This document shows positions 46,388 to 58,176 of a stretch of DNA of 64,000 nt, one piece after another. The notes under the pieces are model-generated. The model did not search any database, was not told the origin of the DNA, and worked only from the letters and a program-made list of their open reading frames with translations. This DNA is from Panax quinquefolius (lineage: Eukaryota > Streptophyta > Magnoliopsida > Apiales > Araliaceae): assembly GCA_020205615.1 (NCBI GenBank), contig JAINUW010000692.1, positions 310,001 through 374,000 of the forward strand, written 5' to 3'. The position numbers were made by a program, and so were the translations under genes. Within the stretch, counting starts at the first letter, position 1. Every line of letters starts with the position of its first letter.

Positions 46388-46860
46388 TCATAAGTCTTTC
46401 AATTGACACATTCTAATCTTTTTCTGAAGTTTTGAAAATGTTACATGTGGTAGCGACTTTGTGAATAAGTCGGCTAGATTATCACATGATCGAATTTGAT
46501 GCACATCTATATCACCCTTCTTTTGTAGCTCATGTGTGAAGAAGAATTTAGGTGAAATGTGTTTTGTTCTATCTCCCTTGATGTACCCTCCTTTAAGTTG
46601 AGCAATGCATGCAGCGTTATCTTCATACAGAATTGTAGGAATGTCTTTGATTGATGGTAATCCATATGACTTTTGAATATGCTGATTAATTAATCTCAAC
46701 CAAAAACACTCTCTGCTTGCTTTATGTATAGCGAGAATCTCGGAGTGATTTGAAGATGTAGCTGTCATGGTTTGGTTTGTGGATTTCCAAGATATAGTTG
46801 TGTCACAATATGTAAATACATAACCTATTTGTGATCTTCTATTGTGTGGATCTGATAAAT
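46388..46860 (-). pseudogene. copia E RNase H
   Basis: Minus-strand frame with SSNHSEILAIHKASRECFWL, YEDNAACIAQLKGGYIKGDR, KHISPKFFFTHELQ and DNLADLFTKSLP, the standard copia RNase H ending, with catalytic Glu and Asp residues visible. It is continuous with RT to the right except for a stop at 46862-46864 after GYADA. Confidence 0.9.
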
Positions 46861-47485
46861 ATCATGCATCGGCATATCCAACCAATTGCAACGTTGAATT
46901 TCTTGGATAAAATAACCCAAGATCTATACTTCTACGGAGGTATCTCAAAATGTGTTTGATCCCATCCCAATGTCTCTTAGTAGGAGAAGAACTGTATCTT
47001 GGTAACAAGTTGATAGCAAAAGTAATATCAAGTCGTGTACAATTTGCAAGATACATAAGAGCACCTATTGCACTTAGGTATGGAACTTCAGGTCCAAGAA
47101 CTTCTTCCCCACTTTCTAGAGGCCGAAATAGATCTTTATCAACTTCTAAAGATTGAACAACCATCGGTGTAGTCAAAGATTGAGCTTTATCTATATGAAA
47201 ATGACTGAGAATCTTTTCAGCATATGTGGATTGATGAACGAAAATTCCAGATGCTAAATGCTCCACTTGTATTCCCAAACAGAATTTTGTCTTTCCAAGA
47301 TCTTTCATTTCAAAATCATCTTTTAAATAAGTAGCAGTTCTTGTGAGTTCTTCAGGAGTACCTACAAGATTCAAATCATCCACATATACAGCAATGATGG
47401 AAAATCCACTTTGTGATTTCTTAATAAAAACACATGGACATACTTGATCATTTATATATCCATCTTTTATTAAATAATCACTGAG
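46861..47485 (-). pseudogene. copia E reverse transcriptase, C-terminal part
   Basis: Contains the catalytic YVDD (AVYVDDLNLVG near 47395-47365), DDFEMKDLGKTKFCLGIQVE, and GALMYLANCTRLDITFAINLL. In frame with the N-terminal RT piece except for a TGA near 47487 (WYN-stop-LSDYLI, probably CGA to TGA). Confidence 0.9.
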
Positions 47486-47897
47486 TCAATTATACCACAT
47501 ACGACTAGACTGTTTCAAACCATACAATGAGCGTTGTAACTTGATTGAATATATGTGACGGGGCCTTTGTGATTCAGCCATTTTCAATCCTTCAGGGTTT
47601 CTCATATAAATCTCACTGTCAAGTGAGCAATATAGGTATGTTGTTACAACATCCATCAGACGTGTTTCCAAACCTTTCATGGTTGCCATACCTATCAGAA
47701 AGCGAAAAGTAACTCCATCCATTACTGGAGAGTATGTATCTTGATAATCAATACCGGTTTTTGTGTGAAACCCTTGAGCTATAAGTCGGGCTTTGTATCT
47801 CACAATTTCATTTTTCTCATTTCGCTTTCGTACAAATCAATTGAATTTAAATCGATGCATTTCATGATACAAGGTTTTTATTTAAAATCTTCTAATT
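47486..47897 (-). pseudogene. copia E reverse transcriptase, N-terminal part
   Basis: VRYKARLIAQGFHTKTGIDY, YSPVMDGVTFRFLIGMATM, LMDVVTTYLYCSLDSEIYM and LKQSSRMWYN. TTYLYCSL replaces the usual TAYLYGSL. To the right of 47830 the linker between integrase and RT is much shorter than in relatives, so an internal deletion of several hundred bases happened before F inserted. Confidence 0.85.
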
Positions 47898-48109
47898 GTG
47901 GATTGAATAGAATTTAAATAATAAAATCTAAAAGATTGAATAGAGGTTAAATAATAAATAAGTGTATGTATTTAACATTTTTAGGAATGAATTTTGTGAA
48001 TTTAAAAACTTTTGGTGAAGGTCTACGGTGTTAAGTATATACGTGTATATGATTATATATGTATGCAGATTATGAGGTTAAGGGTCGAGGTTGACGGGAT
48101 AAATTATAT

Positions 48110-48605
48110 CGATCACAAACCCTAATAATATACTAACAGCCTCGACGTTCAGTTAGAAAACCCTAACGACTGATAAGAAACCCTATTACATGCTATGGAA
48201 ACCCTAATTTCAGTTTCGGGAATCCGTAACTCTAATCCGGAATATTAAAACCCTAATTGGGAAGCTTGAAGATAAATATAAAGTTTTTATGTTATTAATT
48301 GTAAGTATAATAAGGGATAACCCTAATTGATTAATTAGAAAGCCCTAATTTCTAATGTTGGAAACCCTAATGTACAATTAGAGAAAACCTAATTATTAAA
48401 TTATAAAGTTTAATGTTAATTAGGAAGCCTTAACCCTAATTAGCAAGCTTGGATGTGATTAGTAAACTTTATTATAATTAGGGAACCCCAATTATAATTT
48501 TCTATTTTTAGAACCTAATTAGAAAACTCTAGAATATTAATTTGTGTGATCTTAGGGTTAAACCCTAAGGGTTAAAACCTAATAATTATGGGAAGTTACC
48601 ATGTT
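48110..48605 (+). repeat. telobox cluster in the F 5' LTR U3
   Basis: About ten CCCTAA motifs (AAACCCTAAT, AACCCTAATTG and variants) in 500 bp upstream of the TATA box, plus inverted TTAGGGTTAAACCCTAAGGG near 48552-48572. Duplicated in the 3' LTR at 53690-54175, with an extra TCAAACCCTAAGGGTTA unit there. Confidence 0.9.
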
Positions 48606-48780
48606 GCCATGCACTTTATGAGTCAAAAGACCAAACTACCCTTATTTATATTTTAATGAGGTGGAGTGTAGATCTAACCCTACTTATGGTTGGTAACCAA
48701 CCCTAGGATAGCCATGTGGTCTAGAAAGCTACTTTAATCAATCAACAACTGATCACATGATCAGCCATTGCATATTATCA

Positions 48781-48792
48781 TTTTATATATAG
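48781..48792 (+). promoter_or_regulatory. TATA box of the F LTR
   Basis: TTTTATATATAG, followed about 25 bases on by a CACAAAACCAAGCTC leader and 170 bases on by the GAG|GTATAA donor. Conserved in the 3' LTR near 54366. Confidence 0.65.
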
Positions 48793-49977
48793 ATCAAAGA
48801 GAGGAAAAGTCACAAAACCAAGCTCAATTACATCCTTACACTCAACCAAACTTTTCTCTCTCCTTAGCCACAAAAATATTGAGTAAATCAGTCACTAGTA
48901 AGAGCATTAGCAAGCCAGAAACAGATCACAAAGATCAGAGTCAAGATCAAAGCATTTATGAGGTATAAACCCTAATTCTAGAAATCCTTAGATTTGATGT
49001 TAGATGTTGTGATTTTATGTTTAAATGTGTAGTATGTAGTATATATTAGTGATCTGGGTTGTAATATCACAGATCCATAACACTTAGATGCTCGAAATTA
49101 AAGATTTCAAGAATCTGGAAAACTGGAAAAATGTGGTCTGACAACCGAATGTCAGACCCCATAGATCTTTACCTGTTTATAGTTTTGGTTGTTTAAATAG
49201 TTGTACTTGTAGTATGTTGTAAGGTCTTTGATATGGAACTTGAATCAAGCCCAGATCATGTATAGATTAAACGTTATAGCGAGCAATTGCGTTTGATTGA
49301 AATGGAGATCGAGTTTACGGCAACCCGAAACCCGATCTCGTCTGACAAAAATATTTGAGCTCGGATCTTAATGTATGATAATGTTTAGATTATGTTGTTA
49401 GTTAGATCTTGTAGCTTTGGTATATGAAGCTGCCTATAAATGCCTTTAGAAACCTTAGATCACCCATACATGTAATGAAAATTAGTGGTAGTCAAAGTAT
49501 GGTTGACCATCATGCTGGATGAAGATTTTTGGAAACCCGGATCTTCAAAAACGAAATTTCTTGACCCTAGTTTGGCCTAGCTACAACTCTTGCATGATTT
49601 GATGTTGTTAAGTAGATATGTTGATATATAATTGTAGTCGACATCCCTTCTACATGTTGGAACTCTTAGATCACACAAACTAGACCTATCTTGCAATCTA
49701 TAAGGACCCAAAGTACCCTACCTCATCGTTTCTTCATTTACGGAAAACCCGAAAATGAAGAATATGTCTGACAAGGACTTTGATGGCCTATAACTTGTTG
49801 TTAAGATGCAGAATGGCCATGAAAGTTATTTGTAGTTGTAGTACTACATAAGTACTATAATCATAACACATTAGTCAGCCCAGAAACGTAATGAACAAAG
49901 TTCTAAGACTTGTTAAACCTGAAGACTCGAACTCTGACATGATGTTATGGGCAGCTCAAGAACAACCCAAGAACACC

Positions 49978-50001
49978 TATAGCGACAGTTTCGTCGCTAT
50001 A
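49978..50001 (+). other. TATAGCGAC hairpin in the F LTR
   Basis: TATAGCGAC and GTCGCTATA form a perfect 9-bp stem over a six-base loop. A third TAGCGACAG follows at 50011. The A LTR has a related TCGCTA...TAGCGA pair at 17522-17546, at the same place relative to the AT-rich array. Confidence 0.7.
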
Positions 50002-51662
50002 GGGCCCTTTAGCGACAGTTTATTTTCTAAAATTATTATTTTAATAAATAATAAAAAATAAATAGTTTTTAATTATTAAAAATACATAAAAAATTATTTT
50101 AAAGCTTGAAAAATAGTTTTTAATTATTTTGAGTATATTTCAAAAATATTTAATATGTTTGAAATATAAAAGGTATTTATTTATTTAATTATTATATTAA
50201 ATCAATTATTTAAAATGGTTTTAATTCATGAAAAATCATGAAAAATATATTATGGTATAAGAAAATATTTTAAGTTATTTTAATGACTTTTAATATTTTG
50301 TGATGAATTTCATTAATAAATTATTATTAATGGTAGTTAATTTATTTAATATATCTATTAGATAAATTATGGAAAAATAGAATTAATGCTTTAAAATTAT
50401 ATGAAAATAATTTAAGTGTTATAAAAATATTTTAAGTTATAAAATATAACTTTTGATATTTTATCATGAAAATATTAATATTTTAATATTAATATCAATT
50501 ATAATTAATAATGGTTTTAATTACTTTAAAATTATTTAAATGGTAATTTTAAGGTATTAAAAATACTTTGAGATATTATAAATATATTATAATATTATGT
50601 TATGATTTTCATTAATATTTAATATTAAATTAATATTAATGATAATGGAATTAAATGGTATTTAAATAAATATTAATGATTGAAAAATCATGATAAATGA
50701 TAATAATTATCTGAAAATTATTATGAGCCTATGAAAATTATGTTGGTGATTTATAAATTATCTAAGATAATTGTTAAGTGTTTAGGCAGAGTTTAATTGA
50801 ACTTAAACTCGATAATTGTCACCAGTCAGTCGGGATGTAATAATAATTAGAACTTCAACTCATACTGCAATAGTTTGACTTGATATTAGGTCTTATGTGC
50901 TATATAGACTGATAGGATTATGTGGTAATGTGTTTGGGTTATTTTATACTGTGATGATATTATTCTAATATTTGGAGATCGGTATTATCTATATTAGGTC
51001 TTCGGATAAAGCTAAGTTATATTTAAATAATTGATAATCAATCATGATGCAAAGCAAGTTTTTCTTAACTCTACTAATAGTTGTTTCATTCAGATATGCT
51101 TATGGTTAATCATTATTGATTGCCATGTAGAATTGTACTCTGTACATCTTATATGTATAAGTCAGGTGTGAAAGGTTGATCACCTTCATTACCATTCGGT
51201 TTAGATATAATTGTTCATGTTTAATACTTGTTCAGTCAAAAGTTTGTTCGTTCTAGTTCTCAATTACATTGATGAATTATAGCTAGCCTATTATTCAGAC
51301 TCTTTCAATCATGATATATCCTTAAATTGTATTTAAACTTGCTGGGAAACTTTCATGCTCACCCTTGCTATATCATGATAAAATATTGCGATTAAAGCGA
51401 ATACGTTTGGATCTGAGGAAAGATTAAAGCCAAGTTCGACTTGGGATTTTATATGTGTAGATAGATTTGTAACAATAATTTATTATAAAAATCTTTGTAT
51501 GTCAGATAGGATAATGAATTGTGTATAAGTTATGGTTACTTGACCTTGGGGATAGTGTATAATATTTAATGTATAAACAATTTATGTTTATATCTTCCGC
51601 AATAGTTATAGATATAGTGCACGGATCCGTGGTGATTTAGGACTGGATTTGGAAGTATTACA

Positions 51663-53451
51663 TTTGGTATCAAAGTTGTTGGTTATAAACCTAGGGTAGA
51701 GTTACCTTAGACTAATAACCGCAGTGATTAGGATAAGATCTAACTCACATAGAGTTAGTGTGTCGGTAAGATTCAAAGACGAATCTCGACGAGTTATAAA
51801 GATACGGAGTTCCCTAACTCTGATAATAAAGGTGAACAGTAGTGATGAATAGATGGAGTCTAAAAGAGTAAAAGTATAGTAATAGGAGATCGTAAAATAA
51901 AACGATCATAGCATAGAACTGAATCGTAATATATACGATGAGATCACCCCGTGATCTGATAAGGTGATAGTAGGGAGAAGAATCAATCTGATGATTGGAA
52001 AGATTATGGCAAGAATGTCATGTGTATGTTGTACTATGAATTGGTACAGATTCAAGAAAGGATTATGAATACGAGTTGAATGACATTCGTATTGAGAAGG
52101 GAGTTAAGTTTAGGTAAGGATTTCAATTGAGGACTCATGTCAGCAGCTGAGTTGTATGATTCTTCGTATGGGAGTTGAATTGTACATAGTGTAAAAACCA
52201 CTTAGTTTCTGACCCTGATAATCCTTGAAATATTTGAGTCGCGCTATTTGCTATATGCATGTTAAGAGGGTGATTCTTTTCTCGTGTGTATAACAAATAG
52301 ATAGGTTATAGGTAGAGGATACAAGGTTAAGTACGAGTTCTTAAAACTCATACTTATGTTACGTTCGTGACTCATGGTTATATGAAATGTTTATGGACCC
52401 CTCAGCGAATGGACGTTAAAGGTCTGACTAGGACAAGTTCTTAAACTCATATGATTGTGGAAAGTTCCTGAACTCATAAGTGTGGTAAGTTTGACGAACT
52501 GGGTAGAACTAAGTGTGAATGGAGTATTGAGGATAATAGGAATAAATAGACTGTTTAAGAAATGATTATTAGTGGAGATATAAGTTTTCCAAAACTCATA
52601 GCTATGCTAGACTTTGAAATTTTGACATTAAGCTAACTATGCACTATGTGCTTTTAAAAAAAATGTAGACACGTAATCATTTTTGAAACGGTTTAAAGTA
52701 TAGTCTATGCTACTTATTTCGGCTAGACGCAAATGATTTGAAATATCAAAATATATTTTATTTATCACTCATGTACCATGTAACCTGGTGCAGAGATGAT
52801 AAAGAGGTGATAGAGTTATAAATACAGGAATACATAGTGTGAATTCGATCTAAAAATCATTGTTCCACTATTGTATGATGTGTTATGACGAAGTCATACA
52901 ATGACGGCATCTTCAAACGAATTTATTAATCTGATACGACATCATGGCGTCATTCTCAAAAAAATATTTTCAAGAATTTAATTTGCCAACGGGGGTTGGC
53001 TACACGTAAATAATTCGATTGCATTGAATTATTGATATGAGTCTATGCTATTAGATTCAGCTAGACTAATGTTTATAAAAACTCTAAGTGTTCATTGAAA
53101 GAAATTTTCCCGAACCAAACTATTTTGGTGCGGAATCCAATAAGACTGAGGTAAAAAAATTTGTGCGCCTAAGGCGGATAAGAGGAACAGATTGTTCCAA
53201 CTAGCAGTACTTGGCCAGTACAGGCATATCGGGCTAATCACCCTTTGTGTCCGTAAGTTATGACGGTTTGCGGATGAATTTCCATAAAACCTTTGCGAAA
53301 ATGATAGACAAATAGTATATATGACTCCTCAGCATAATTTGAAAATTTCTACTCTTGTGAGTGATGTATTGGGTAGAATGTGATGTTGTGTATGCAAGGT
53401 ATAAGGTGTAAGTTGAATTTCGGGGACGAAATTCTTAGAAAAAGGGGTGAA
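51663..53451 (+). other. element F internal region with primer site and purine tract
   Basis: Starts with TTTGGTATCAAAG (primer site, one mismatch from TGGTATCAGAG). No ORF over 60 codons and no gag-pol motif. A GCTAGAC-containing phrase occurs twice (near 52730 and 53060). The second is followed by a decayed copy of the A-LTR short ORF with its GTAAGTTATGACGG donor (53160-53290). Ends with GAATTTCGGGGACGAAATTC and purine tract AGAAAAAGGGGTGAA (53437-53451). Confidence 0.8.
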
Positions 53452-56400
53452 TGTGATAACCCGAGAATTTAGACAATTTTATAAAATCTTAAAAGATTGA
53501 ATAGAGGTTAAATAATAAACCTAGACAGAAAATAAGTGTATGTATTTAACATTTTTAGGAATAAATTTTGTGAATTTAAAAACTTTTGGTGAAGGTCTAC
53601 AGTGTTAAGAGTATCTGTGTATATGATTATATATGTATGCGATTATGAGGTTAAAGGTCGAGGTTGACGAGATAAATTATATCGATCACAAACCCTAATA
53701 ATATACTAAGAGCCTCGACGTTAGGTTAGAAAACCCTAACGGTGATAAGAAACCCTATTATTGCTATGGAAAACCTAATTTCAGTTTTGAAAATCCGTAA
53801 CCCTAATCCGGAATATTAAAACCCTAATTCGGAAGCTTGAAGATAAATATAAAGTTTTTATGTTATTAATTGTAAGTATAATTAGGGATAACCCTAATTG
53901 ATTAATTAGAAAGCCCTAATTTCTAATGTTGGAAACCCTAATGTACAATTAGAGAATACCTAATTATTAAATTATAAAGTTTAATGTTAATTAGGAAGCC
54001 TTAACCCTAATTAGCAAGCTTGAATGTGATTAGTAAACTTTATTATAATTAGGGAACCCTAATTATAATTTTCTATTTTTAGAACCTAATTAGAAAACTC
54101 TAGAATATTAATTTGTGTGATCTTAGGGTTAAATCCTAAGGGTCAAACCCTAAGGGTTAAAACCTAATAATTATGGGAAGTTACCATGTTGCCATGCACT
54201 TTATGAGTCAAAAGACCAAACTACCCTTCTTTATATTTTAATAAGGTGGAGTGTAGATCTAACCCTACTTGTGGTTGGTAACCAACCCTAGGATAGCCAT
54301 GTGGTCTAGAAAACTACTTTAATCAATCAACAACTGATCACATGATCAGCCATTGCATATTATCATTTTATATATAGATCAAAGAGAGGAAAAGTCACAA
54401 AACCAAGCTCAATTACATCCTTACACTCAACCAAATTTTTCTCTCTCCTTAGCCACGAAAATATTGAGTAAATCAGTCACTAGTAAGAGCATTAGCAAAC
54501 CAGAAACAGATCACAAAGATCAGAGTCAAGATCAAAGCATTTATGAGGTATAAACCCTAATTCTAGAAATCCTTAGATTTGATGTTAGATGTTGTGATTT
54601 TATGTTTAAATGTGTAGTATGTAGTATATATTAGTGATCTGGGTTGTAATATCACAGATCCATAACACTTAGATGCTAGAAATTAAAGATTTCAAAAATC
54701 TGGAAAACTAGAAAAATGTGGTCTGACAATCGAATGTCAGACCCCATAGATCTTTACCTGTTTATAGTTTTGGTTGTTTAAATGGTTGTACTTGTAGTAT
54801 GTTGTAAGGTCTTTGATCTGGAACTTGAATCAAGCCCGGATCATGTATAGATTAAAAGTTATGAGCAGTCAAACTGCGTTGACCGGTCATGGAGATTGAG
54901 TTTCTGGGCAACCCAGAAACCCAGATCTCGTCTGACAACATATTCTGAGCTTTAGATCTTGATGTATGATAATGTTTAGATCCTGTTGTTAGTTAGATCT
55001 TGTAGCCTGGTATATGAACTGTCTATAAATGCCTCTAGAAACCTCAGATCATACACATAATGGAAATTAGTGGTGGTCAAAGTATGGTTGACCATCACGC
55101 CGGATGAAGATTTTACGGGAAACCCGGATCTTCAAGAACCGCTTTTCTTGACCCCTAGTTTGGTAGAGCTACAACTTATCGATTTGATGTTGTTAAGTAG
55201 ATCTGTTGATATATAATTGTAGTCGACATCCCTTCTACATGTTGGAACTCTTAGATCACACAAACTAGACCTATCTTTGCAATCTATAAGGACCCAAAGT
55301 AGCTACCTCATTGTTCTTCATTTTACGGGTAATCCGAGAAAATGAAGAACATGTCTCGATAACAAGAACTTTGATGGCCTATAACTTCTACGTTAAGATG
55401 TTGAGAATGGCCATGAAAGTTGTTTGTAGTTGTAATACTACATAAGTACTATAATCATAACACATTAAGCTTGACCAGAAAACGTAATGAACAAAGATCA
55501 AAGGTTGGTCGAACTGAAGACTTGAACTCGACATGATGTTACGGGTTTCTCAAGAAAACGAGCTTAAGAACACCTATATATGACAGTTTAAATCGCTATA
55601 GAGCCCTTTAATGACGATTTATTTTCTAAAATTATTATTTTATTAAATAATTAGAAATAAATAGTTTTAATTATTAAAATACATAATAAATTATTAAAAA
55701 AAATATTTTAAAGCCCGAAAAATAGTTTTTAATTATTTTGAGTATATTTCAAAAATATTTAATATTTTTGGAATATAAAAGGTATTTATTTATTTAATTA
55801 TTATATTAAATCAATTATTTAAAATGGTTTTAATTCATGAAAAATCATGAAAAATTATATTATGGTATAAGAAAATATTTTAAGTTATTTTTAATGACTT
55901 TTAATATTTTGTGATGAATTTCATTAATAAATTATTATTAATGGTAGTTAATTTATTTAATAAATCTATTAGATAAATTATGGAAAAATAGAATTAATGC
56001 TTTAAAATTATATGAAAATAATTTAAGTGTTATAAAAATATTTTAAGTTATAAAATATAACTTTTGATATTTTGTCATGAAAATATTAATATTTTAATAT
56101 TAATGGCAGATAATTAATAATGATTTTAAGTGTTTTAAAATCATTTAAATATAATTTTAAGGTATTAAAAATACTTTGAGATATTATAAATATATTATAA
56201 TATTATGTTAAGGATTTCATTAATATTTAATATTAAATTAATATTAATGATAATGGAATTAAGTGGTATTTAAATCATATTAATGATTGAAAAATCATGA
56301 TAAATGATAATAATTATCTGAAAATTATTATGGGCCTATGAAAATTATGTTGACTGATTTATAAAAAATCTAAGATAATTGTTAAGTGTTTAGGCAGAGT

Positions 56401-57276
56401 TTAATTGAAGTTAAACTCGATAATTGTCTTACTAGGCTGTCGGGATGTAATAATAGTACCGAACTCAACTCAGACTGCAATAGTTTAACTTGATATTAGG
56501 TCTAATGTGTTGTATAGACTGATAGGATTATGTGGTAATGTGTTTAGGTTATTTTATACTGTGGTGATATTATTCTAATATTTGGAGATCGGTATTATCT
56601 ATATTAGGTCTTCGAATAAAGCTAAGTTATATTTCTAATTGATGTAATCAGCAGATACATGCACAAGTTTTTCTTAACTTTACTAAGAGTTGTCTCATTC
56701 AGATATGCTTATGGTTATTCATTACTGATTGCCAAGTAGAATTGTACTCTGTACATCTTGTATGTATAAGTCAGGTATAAAAGGTTGATCACCTTCATTA
56801 CCATTCGGTTCAGATATAATTGTTCATGTTTAATACTTGTTCAGTCAAAAGTTTGTTTCGTCTTTAGTTCTCAATTACATTGATGAATTATAGCTTGACT
56901 TATTATTGAGACTCTTTCAATCATGATATATCCTTAAATTGTATTTAAACTTGCTGGGCAACTTTCATGCTCACCCTTTCTATATCATGATAAAATATTG
57001 CAGATAAAGGCAAATATGTTTGATATCTGAGGAAAGATTAAAAGCGAGTTCGACTTTAGTTTTACATGTGTAGATAGATCGATAACAATAATGTATGATA
57101 AAATCTTTGTATGTCATATAGGATAATGAATTGTGTGTAAGTTATGGTTACTCGACCTTGGGGATAGTGTATAATGTTTAATGTATAAACAATTTATGTT
57201 TATATCTTCCGCAATAGTTATAGATATAGTGCACCAGATCCGTGGTGATTTAGGACCCGGATTTGGGGGCGCTACA
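53452..57276 (+). repeat. element F 3' LTR
   Basis: TGTGATAACCCGAG start and TTTGGGGGCGCTACA end. Donor GAG|GTATAA at 54547/54548, branch-like CTCAC (56970-56974), and acceptor ATTGCAG ending 57003, so a possible 2456-bp intron. Mostly collinear with the 5' LTR with small indels. The two 66-codon leader frames (48768, 54353) are identical, which reflects LTR duplication. Confidence 0.9.
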
Positions 57277-57281
57277 GTGGA

Positions 57282-58176
57282 AATACAGATTCATCAAAAT
57301 GACAGTCTACATAACGTGCAGTAAAAATATCTCTAGTTAAAGGCTCAAGATATCTGATAATAGAAGGAGAATCAAAACCAACATAAATACCTATTCTTCG
57401 TTAGGCTCCCATTTTAGTTCTTTGTGGAGGTGCAATTGGAACATATACTGCAATTCCAAAAACTCAAAAGTGTGATATGTGGGGTATATGTCCAAGAACT
57501 AACTGTAGAGGAGAAAATTTATGAAGAGTCGTTGGTCGTACTCGAATGATGTCTGCAGCGTGAAGAATTGCATGACCCCAAACTTAGGTAGGTAAGTTAG
57601 CCCTTAACATTAATGGTCGTGAAATTAGTTGAAGTCTTTTTATTAAAGATTCAACTAAACTATTTGGTGTATGAATATGAGGAACGGAATGCTCAATGGA
57701 GATTCCAATAGTCATACAAAAATCATTAAAAGTCATTGATGAAAATTCAGTTGCGTTATCAAGTTGAATTGACTTGATTGGATGATCCGAGAACTGAGCC
57801 CGTAACTTGATTATTTGAGCAAGAAGTTTTGAGATGGCAAAATTTCAAGAAAAAAGAGGATAAACATGAGACCATCTAGTTGAAGCATCTATTAAAACCA
57901 TGAAATATCGAAATGGGCCAGACAATGGGTGAATAGGTCCACAAATGTCTCCTTGAATTCTCTCTATGAATTTTGGGGCTTCTTTATAAACTTTTACTGA
58001 TGATGGTCGAACAATTAATTTTTCTCGAGAACACGCAGCACAAGGAAATTCACTACTAGGAAAAACCTTCTTATTTTGAGAGGATGACCAGTAGAATTTT
58101 CAATAATACGACGCATCATAGAAGTACCTGGATGACCGAGTCTTTCATGCCAAATCATAAAAGATTTGGGATCTAT
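57282..58176 (-). pseudogene. copia E integrase
   Basis: Minus strand carries WHERLGHPGTSMMRRIIE (GAG-pre-integrase) near 58160-58110, then GDICGPIHPLSGPFRYFMVL with the first catalytic Asp, SIQLDNATEFSSMTF with the second, and a site where Glu is expected reading NSLVESLIKR. It ends with GFDSPSIIRYLEPLTRDIFTARYVDC. Stops occur (for example near 57850, TGA) plus frameshifts near 58060. D4 interrupts the protein at its right end and F at its left end. Confidence 0.85.

Larger units (their letters stand above)
47903..51662 (+). repeat. element F 5' LTR
   Basis: The first 30 bases are eroded (TTGAATAGAATTTAAAT against TGTGATAACCCGAGAATTTA in the 3' LTR), but the adjacent GTGGA fixes the boundary. 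Order: telobox-rich U3, TATA (48781-48792), leader, donor GAG|GTATAA (48962/48963), AT-rich repeats (50030-50720), CTCACC motif near 51359, end GGAAGTATTACA at 51662. The acceptor CAG of the 3' LTR is CG here (51389-51391). The 66-codon ORF at 48768 spans TATA box and leader and is not counted as a gene. Confidence 0.88.
47903..57276 (+). mobile_element. non-autonomous long-LTR element F, TSD GTGGA
   Basis: Two LTRs of about 3.8 kb flank only 1.8 kb of non-coding internal DNA with primer site and purine tract. GTGGA is at 47898-47902 and 57277-57281. LTR architecture matches the A chromoviruses, so F is probably mobilised by them, like a LARD element. It lies inside copia E between integrase and RT. 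Confidence 0.88.

Noticed and set aside
48110..48605. interstitial telomere array
   Set aside because: CCCTAA motifs are dispersed with unequal spacers and are not tandem 7-bp telomere repeats.
48768..48968. 66-codon ORF, identical at 54353-54553
   Set aside because: Identity is due to LTR duplication. It overlaps the TATA box and continues over the leader, so it is unlikely to be translated from its start; nothing in it matches a known domain.
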